Shown here: piece after piece, positions 58,126 to 64,000 of the stretch
Layout of the letters: the number at the start of each line of letters is the position of its first letter
How positions within the stretch are numbered: the first letter of the stretch is position 1
Assembly: GCA_008477525.1 (NCBI GenBank)
Contig: SPDT01000001.1
Location: 620,001-684,000, forward strand
Direction of reading: 5' to 3'
Origin: Hypomyces perniciosus
Taxonomy: Eukaryota > Ascomycota > Sordariomycetes > Hypocreales > Hypocreaceae
DNA: 64,000 nucleotides
Notes under the pieces: model-generated
Databases searched by the model: none
What the model was told of the DNA's origin: nothing
Seen by the model: the letters and a program-made list of their open reading frames with translations, nothing else
Made by a program: the position numbers and the translations under genes

Positions 58126-61100
58126 CTAGTATATACCCTGTGTGCGGTATTGGAATGTATCGTAACTGTGCCGTATAAGTTACTGGTTCATATAATGCAA
58201 TGTGTTCGCTGGATGGTATGGGGACACTTACAGTCGTGTGTAATAACTACCATAAGATTTTGCAATAAGATCGGTCTCAACAAACTGCTCTGCTTCGTCA
58301 GCACTCAGGTGTAGCTGGAACCGCTGTCGCAGTGTGTTCGTGGCATGAACAACGCCGACTGAAAAGCAGGGCATCTTCGAATCACGGCCCATCATCGCAA
58401 CCAAATCAATGATATTATCCGCACATCGTCGTAATGCTGAAAACAATTAGTGGGCAATCCTTAAAAAAAAGACGGGCTTATTTCTAGCTTGACATACCTT
58501 GAAATGCCTGCTTGCATAACTTTTTGTAGTCTTCATAATCCGGCGAGCCCAACCCTCCAAGGACGTCCACATACTCTTGCGTGAGCTTGAAAGGTGCCGC
58601 TTCAAATCCAACAGAGCCGGGGGAATTGGAAAGCATAAATCCAAAATCGATGTGAACGATGTGTCCCTCGCTGTCTATCAGGACATTGCCGTTGTGCCGA
58701 TCCTTCAGCTGCAAGATATAGGATATGATGCTGTACGCTGCTAACGAGCGCTTAAAAGCATCATTCCGGCCTGTATGGCTCGCTGTCTGGCTGTCCAAAC
58801 GCCTGAGGAAGTGATCCTTTAATGTAGCAATTCGATGCCGAGGGTTGTTTCCAGATTCAACCGAAGCGAGCGTGAGACTCCGCTTGAGCGAATGGAGGGA
58901 CACGCCGTTTGTTATGGTCTCGATGAGACCAGATGACTCCCCTGTCACGAGTATGCGCATCAGCTTAACCCAGACATGAACGTCTGCGTCCACCCAAATC
59001 TTGTGACAGACATTGATGAGTTGACAGGCAAATGCTTCCTGTCTGAGGTCTGCTCCAGTCTTGATAATGACGCTCAACAGGTCCCAATTCTTCATCCACC
59101 CGTATGGGGATGACTTGCGGATGCGCTCCTTCTTGGCCTCCCAGGCTTCTCCAAAGACAGCCGCACTAGGGTCATCACGATCGCCCCGACGCTGGACGCC
59201 TCCCGTCTTGATGTCGTTTTCCATTCTTCCCTACCCGCGCTTGCGTGATATTCGTGTCCAGGGGACTTCCTCATCCAAAATCCGAGTTCATACCAGGCAC
59301 GGCGCCAGTAGTGTGGCTTAGCTATGATGGTATCGAAGGTTGGGCATGCTCATCGACATCAAAGCTTTGCTCCTCTAGACTTTGCATACTCGCGATGATC
59401 TTTGCTCTGATGCAGCAACTTCATGCCTTGGACGCTTACCGCTGGTAGCCTCAAGTTGAGCGAGCATCTGGGAAGCCGTTCTCATATGCGTGGCCAATGC
59501 AGAGAAGTCAGGCTGGTCGGCAGACCCATTTCGGGCCAAGGTGAGTGTCATCTTACGTCTAGGGCCAGGGCTACTGGACCTGGAAGTAAATGCCTCGGAA
59601 GTACGCGGCGTTACCGCGTCCAGTGCTGTGGATGCTGTCGTAGCTCCGCTGGATATACGCTGATCTGGTGATTGCTTTGAAGCGTAGGCTGCTGATGGCT
59701 CGTCATCGAAGGCCTGAGAAGTGGCGAGCTTCCTAGGTCGCCCGAGGTGGGCTCGAAGACGCTGTCAATGATGGGCTCAGGAGATCGACTCGCCTGCGCA
59801 ATCCTTGGAGCTTCTGAGGAGAGGTCAAATAATCGCTTCGAAGTCCCATTCCCGCCGAGCAAAGTAGTCAGTAGTCGCTGGTTATCAGGGGTATCGGGAT
59901 CAAAGGTAAAGTCATCCCTGAGAACCTCAATCATCAACAGATACGGCACCTTCTCAGCACTATTTAGCACAGTTGCCTCGGCAGGGTTTAGGCGCACAAT
60001 TCTGTGGTGGCGACTCCTCCCAGGCGCGCCATCTGTTAAAGATGGCGGACAAATAACAGGAATATCAATCTCAGCCGGTAGGTCTCGCCCTATCAGTGCT
60101 AGTTCAGCTCGGAGTGCACTCATGCGGGCAGGCTTTGGTACAGCGACCAGACGGTTGGAGATGCCTTCGAGGGCGGACAAGAACTGGGTCTGCGATCGAA
60201 AGTAGTGCTGCCTCAATAGTCTTGTCTTTTGCGTCGGCGACAAGTTTGTTGTACCTAGAACGGCTTTGATGTGGTGAGAGTGTCTCCTGTGGATGCCGTC
60301 CGGGGGCCTTGGTCCTGTCCCCGCAGACACGGGAGTAGTAGGCCTGGATGGACCTTTGGGGGATGGCAATGGCAGGGACGCTGTGCTAAGCCTGGCCTCC
60401 AACGACTTCATCTCTAAAGCAGAAGGTCTCTTTGACTCTGCCGGAGATTTTGGTTTCAGTGGTGACGGGAGCGCATGAGAACTGGCCCGATGTGATGCAA
60501 CGCGGGTGTCACTTGGTGGGTTAGCGTCGGGCGCACTGGACGTCCTGGAATCTTTCGTTCTTCGTGGTTTCGAGCTTGAGGTTGCAGCTGTTACGGTGTT
60601 GGACCTCGTGGGCTTGGGGGCATCATTGGTGTCCCCGGCGATCTCTGTGATGGGCCGAGGTTTTCGAGCCTGGGCAACAGCAAGGGGACCAGCCCATCTT
60701 GGTATCATGGGGAGAGCAACACTTGCGAGAACGAAGCTTGAGAGCACCGTGACGGGCAAGACGTTTTCCTTGATCTTGCCATGCCGTGCAGTATCAGCCA
60801 AGCCAAAGACGATGTGCTGGACCTTGTTGTACACGCGGCGACAGGTTTGGAAGGCGCCGGATTGCGGATTTGAGGAGAGATCGTGGAGGTATGTTTGAAA
60901 CAACCAAAACGTCTGACTCAAAAGCTCCCGTGTCAGTATTCCATGCAGTTTGGTATGGTCTCTCAGTCAGAGAGATGGGGACGCACCAGCAATGCGGCAG
61001 TAACCGACTCCTCGCATAGATCCAGCAGAAACTCCTCCAGAGCCATTGACTCATTGTCAACGCTGATGATCAGATGGCATAGCTGTGGCAGGAAGAACTC

Positions 61101-61366
61101 AATGTCCTCGTACGGGAACTGGCGCAACTTGTTGCACAGGACATAGTGAATGCCCACATGGTCGGCGTATCGTCTGCAACGGATGAAAGGAAAAAAGCAT
61201 GATTAGTGACTGGTTTTGCGACGGCGCATCAAACGAAGAACGAGGCGGTATAGGTGGCTTCAAGGCGCACACAGCTCAAAACTCACGAGAGGTACGAGAC
61301 AGGTAGGAACGGGTTCGAATTGAAGACGTCGGATTCGAGGAATCGCTGCAGCAGGTCCCACGACAT
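58126..61366 (-). CDS. PIK1: Phosphatidylinositol 4-kinase Pik1, frame-disrupted
   Basis: This is the Pik1-type PI 4-kinase, which makes PI4P at the Golgi and nucleus and is essential in yeast. Clear exons are 61366-61287, 61173-60988, 60912 to about 59720, then about 59225-58498, 58436-58232 and 58165-58126. The N-terminal part has the lipid-kinase helical region and LRQHYFRSQTQFLSALEGIS. The kinase core has SPYGWMKNWDLLSVIIKTG, LKDRHNGNVL and HIDFGFML; the gene ends YDTFQYRTQGIY. Between about 59,720 and 59,225 the family sequence continues but hops between frames at least five times (near 59,715, 59,411, 59,340, 59,315, 59,268 and 59,229), mostly as single-base losses. As read, the protein would stop at 59,611; an ATG at 59,224 could start a kinase-only product. 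Consensus errors or a pseudogene are the two explanations. Confidence 0.88.
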
Positions 61367-62715
61367 TGGCGGTTACGCGAGCACGAGGAAGAGGAAGCGA
61401 GCGGACAATGTGGGATGAGACGGTTCGGCGGTTCGGCGGAGGCGGCGGTGGTGTTGGTGGTGCCTCATTTAGCTGGGGATTGAAGGAGTTGCAAGACGCA
61501 GTCGAACTGGCATGGCGAGGAAAAAGAGAGAGAATGAATAGGCGTTTCGCTCCACTCGCAAGTGTCTGCTCTGTACGGAGTATTGGAGAGGGGAATAAGG
61601 CGAGGTGCAAGGTGCAAGGTCCCGAGGGAGGCGCTTGGCGGCGTTTAACGGACGAGGCGGAGATGTGATGATGGAAATATCGTGGATTGGAGGGACGGGA
61701 TCCAGGGGTTGGGTTGGGGATAGAGTGTACGGAGTACGAGCACTGAGTACGGGGCTCAGGTACCTTTTTAGCGAGTGCGCGTGGACCTGTAACCTATCCA
61801 CAGCGCCCGATGGGGGACCGCTGTCCGCTGTTTTAGTGCCTGATGTTTCTGGCTAGGGGCTGATATTTTGGGGCTCTCTCTTCAATAGCTCCATACCTAA
61901 GTTCTTAGCAAATATGTATGATGAGGAAGGGAAAAAAAAATCGGGCAAATTTTATAGATGCTCGTGCCCATGTATGTATGATATTAGTACGGAGTAGTAC
62001 TGGAAGGGACCGACTTTACTGATTGTCATAATCAATCAGTCTGGAAAATATTGCACGATATTGCAGCCGAAAAGAAAAAGAGAAGACGTGGCCACAATCC
62101 ACTCTGACGTCGGGAGTGTCCTCGGCTTTGCATCAACCATATAAACCCACACGTGCATCATTACGGCTTCACCGTCCGCTGCAATACGATGCCGTCATTT
62201 CTTACATCTCATGCTTGTACTATTACCACCACTACTACAACGAAGTACCACCTCAAGAACAGCCACCTCAGCAATAAAATTACGCCGAGACGTTCCGTTA
62301 TCACTAATGGACCTGAGGCTGGCGCAAGCAAGGCATTTGATTTGATCTTTTTTTTGCTTTCCTTCTTCCGATTTGCTGCTCCAGTGTTACATGAAGTGTT
62401 ACATGATATGTAGAAAACCTGCATGGCAAAAGACCATGACATATTACTATTCTCTTAGTGCACAAAGACCTTCTGGCCACATCCCAGCCAGATTCACGTC
62501 CATCTAGGGACTGTCATCCTCGAGGCAAGATGGGTATAACAACACCGTGTCCATCTAGAGGTGCCGAAGTCGTTGCTGTCCTTCCTTGTTCCCCCCCAAC
62601 GCCGATTTATGGTATGGTATGCTTAGCCAGTGAAACGCCAATTCATTCTCTTCGTATCCATCATGATGCATGCCGGTCCTTTGACGGCCCAGTATTGTCC
62701 AGCGCCTTGGCCATT
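61367..62715. other. Intergenic between PIK1 and NC2-alpha
   Basis: About 1.35 kb upstream of PIK1 and downstream of NC2-alpha. It carries GTACGGAGTA elements near 61,575, 61,727 and 61,989. No coding frame is convincing. Confidence 0.45.
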
Positions 62716-63665
62716 TCAAGCTACCTTCTTCCTCCGTCCTCTGCCTCTCTTTTGGGTTCCTCTATCTCCTCGTCGCTTTCACTCTCGGCCTTGGCCTTGG
62801 ACTTGCTGCCCTCCTTCTCATTCTCCACGCGGCTGACAATGTCCCGGAGAAAGTCCCACTGCTCGTCCATCTCGACTACCTGCTTCAGCATCGCGGCAGT
62901 AACTCTCTTAGATCCCTTGTCCTTGGCCACATCCGCACTCTTGGTCACCATCTGAATCATGAAGAGTTCCAAAGCCTTGCCAACGGCAATGGGTGTCTGC
63001 TGCGCGACCTTGCCGACTTCCTCGTCGGCTTGCATGATCCGTTTTATCTCGCGGTAGGGAATTTTGTCTTACGGGTGAGGGCTCGATGACGGGTGGCGGG
63101 GGCGGCGGGGGCGCCGCTGCTTTCCGTGGGGGCATGTCGATTGAAGGGGGAGTTTGACCAGCGCTGGGAGCGTGATCCGACGAAGATTGTGCAGCACTAG
63201 CAGGGGAAAGATACTGGCTCCGGTCGGAATATGGAGGCGAGTATTGCTGCGGATGTGGTTGCCCACGCGATGATGGGGCCTGAAACGTTGGCAATTGCAG
63301 GCTGTAGGGCGGCCGCGATGCGGTGTTTAGGCTGGGCTGAACCGGCGGGCCGTAGTAGCTCTGGCTCTTGCGCGGGTTCTGGTAATAGTATTCTGAATTG
63401 ATGACGGGTTGGCTTGTCGGTGCTGATGTCGGTGTCGGCGGGGCACCGTAGGAGGAGGAGGGGGGTAGTTGTAAAGAGAGGAGGCGGCGTGAGAAGCGGC
63501 ATAAGTGTAGGTGGGAGGAAGCAATTTATATCCAGCCTGGCCGTGGCTTGTTGGAGGTTGTTGGAGTTGCGGTGCGGCTTGGGTGGGGCCTTCTGATGAG
63601 TAAAAAGACGAAAGGTCCGGCGACCTGGGCGCGTAGGTGGATGTACTATTATCGTCCCCCGACAT
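62716..63665 (-). CDS. BUR6: NC2-alpha/Drap1 (Bur6) histone-fold repressor, frame-disrupted
   Basis: The gene encodes the alpha subunit of NC2, which with NC2-beta binds TBP on DNA and blocks or modulates preinitiation complex assembly. The histone fold reads MQADEEVGKVAQQTPIAVGK, then LELFMIQMVTKSADVAKDKG and WDFLRDIV. It is preceded by the family block RTKFPTAR and IKRI, and by a long Pro/Ser/Tyr/Gln-rich N-terminal extension beginning at the ATG at 63665. Family sequence is continuous only if the frame shifts near 63,460 (a C-run), 63,068, 63,046 and 62,745. Each looks like one missing base. The last one swaps a short tail for the expected basic Lys-Arg-Gly-rich end, with a stop at 62,716 rather than 62,721. 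As written, no frame covers the whole protein. Confidence 0.82.
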
Positions 63666-64000
63666 TATTTTTTCCTTCTTTTTTTTTCTGGGTTCCCACT
63701 TTCACGTCTGACACTGATGACACTGGCTTAGCTGTTCCCGGTTCGGCCCAGCAACAGTGCGCGTATTCCTGCAAGAAACACACAGCAAATAAATGAACAA
63801 CATGCAACTGCAACAATAGCGGCCCGTGTTAGTCGGCTCCCGAATATTGTGTATTTCCCGACAAGGCAATGCAAATGCGTGTCCAGGTACTTGGCCAAAT
63901 CCTCTTTGTGTGCTGCTGCGGTCGCAACGATAGCTCCCAAAGCAAATGATGCAATGGTGGAGCGCGCACGATGCTGCAAGAGAACTGTGCGCGTTGCGTC
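63666..64000. other. NC2-alpha upstream region to window edge
   Basis: The last 335 bp. It starts with a T-rich stretch (63,664-63,690). An open minus-strand frame at 63,728-63,979 lacks an ATG in view; it could be promoter sequence or part of something outside the window. Confidence 0.35.

Noticed and set aside
59611..60921. Treating the Pik1 N-terminal frame and the kinase frame as two separate normal genes
   Set aside because: Family sequence continues through the gap in shifted frames, so one disrupted gene explains the data better.
63728..63979. Minus-strand frame with two hydrophobic segments at the right edge
   Set aside because: It has no ATG within the window and could be promoter sequence of NC2-alpha; evidence is too thin to call a gene.
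1..64000. tRNA, rRNA, CRISPR arrays, transposons and viral insertions
   Set aside because: I looked for conserved tRNA arm sequences, array-type repeats, terminal repeats, and transposase or reverse transcriptase motifs and found none convincing by eye; a dedicated covariance or repeat search could still find small ones.

Overview
The window is nuclear DNA from a filamentous ascomycete, most likely a sordariomycete and probably Hypocreales. The evidence is: short GT-AG introns of about 48-120 bp with CTAAC/CTGAC branch sites; a Zn2Cys6 regulator with a fungal-specific middle domain; a Vid21-type NuA4 scaffold; a fungal secreted phospholipase A2; and protein endings typical of filamentous fungi. 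No bacterial-style operon, CRISPR array, rRNA or convincing tRNA was seen. The genus cannot be fixed from the sequence alone. Coordinates for spliced genes are start-to-stop spans; exon limits are in each entry and were deduced by eye from splice sites, reading frame and family conservation.

Layout. 1-3.2 kb is gene-poor, with protein-like fragments on the minus strand that look like a decayed gene. 3.4-4.1 kb: secreted phospholipase A2 (+). 4.8-8.3 kb: mitochondrial DNA polymerase gamma (+). 8.9-10.8 kb: Ybp1/Ybp2-family protein (+). 11.2-12.3 kb: splicing factor Spp2 (-). 13.3-18.1 kb: NuA4 scaffold Vid21/Eaf1 (+). 18.7-20.9 kb: endosomal Na+/H+ exchanger Nhx1 (-). 22.0-22.7 kb: Arl3/ARFRP1 GTPase (+). 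22.9-23.9 kb: exosome subunit Rrp45 (-). 24.1-25.0 kb: splicing factor Cwc15 (+). 25.1-26.9 kb: xylulokinase (-). 27.8-29.4 kb: Mmt-type mitochondrial cation transporter (-). 30.1-31.3 kb: SIRT4-like sirtuin (+). 31.3-32.0 kb: small mitochondrial membrane protein, DUF5321-like (-). 32.3-38.6 kb: separase (+). 39.6-43.0 kb: Zn2Cys6 regulator (-). 43.0-50.3 kb is a 7.3-kb gene-free stretch rich in short palindromic motifs. 50.3-52.4 kb: Kri1 (-). 52.9-53.7 kb: Rab5-type GTPase Vps21 (+). 54.4-57.4 kb: RING protein with MG-rich, RGG and RS-like tails (+). 58.1-61.4 kb: phosphatidylinositol 4-kinase Pik1 (-), frame-disrupted. 62.7-63.7 kb: NC2-alpha/Bur6 (-), also frame-disrupted.

Most genes are housekeeping: RNA processing (Spp2, Cwc15, Rrp45, Kri1), endomembrane traffic and phosphoinositides (Nhx1, Arl3, Vps21, Pik1), mitochondria (Mip1, Mmt, sirtuin, DUF5321 protein), and chromosome segregation and transcription (separase, Ybp2-like, Vid21, NC2-alpha, Zn2Cys6 factor). 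They do not form one pathway. Neighbours are mostly arranged as divergent pairs sharing short promoters or as tightly convergent pairs. The accessory elements are the secreted phospholipase and xylulokinase. The strongest anomaly is a cluster of single-base frame breaks confined to Pik1 and NC2-alpha, while the other large genes, including a 2,099-residue separase, are intact.
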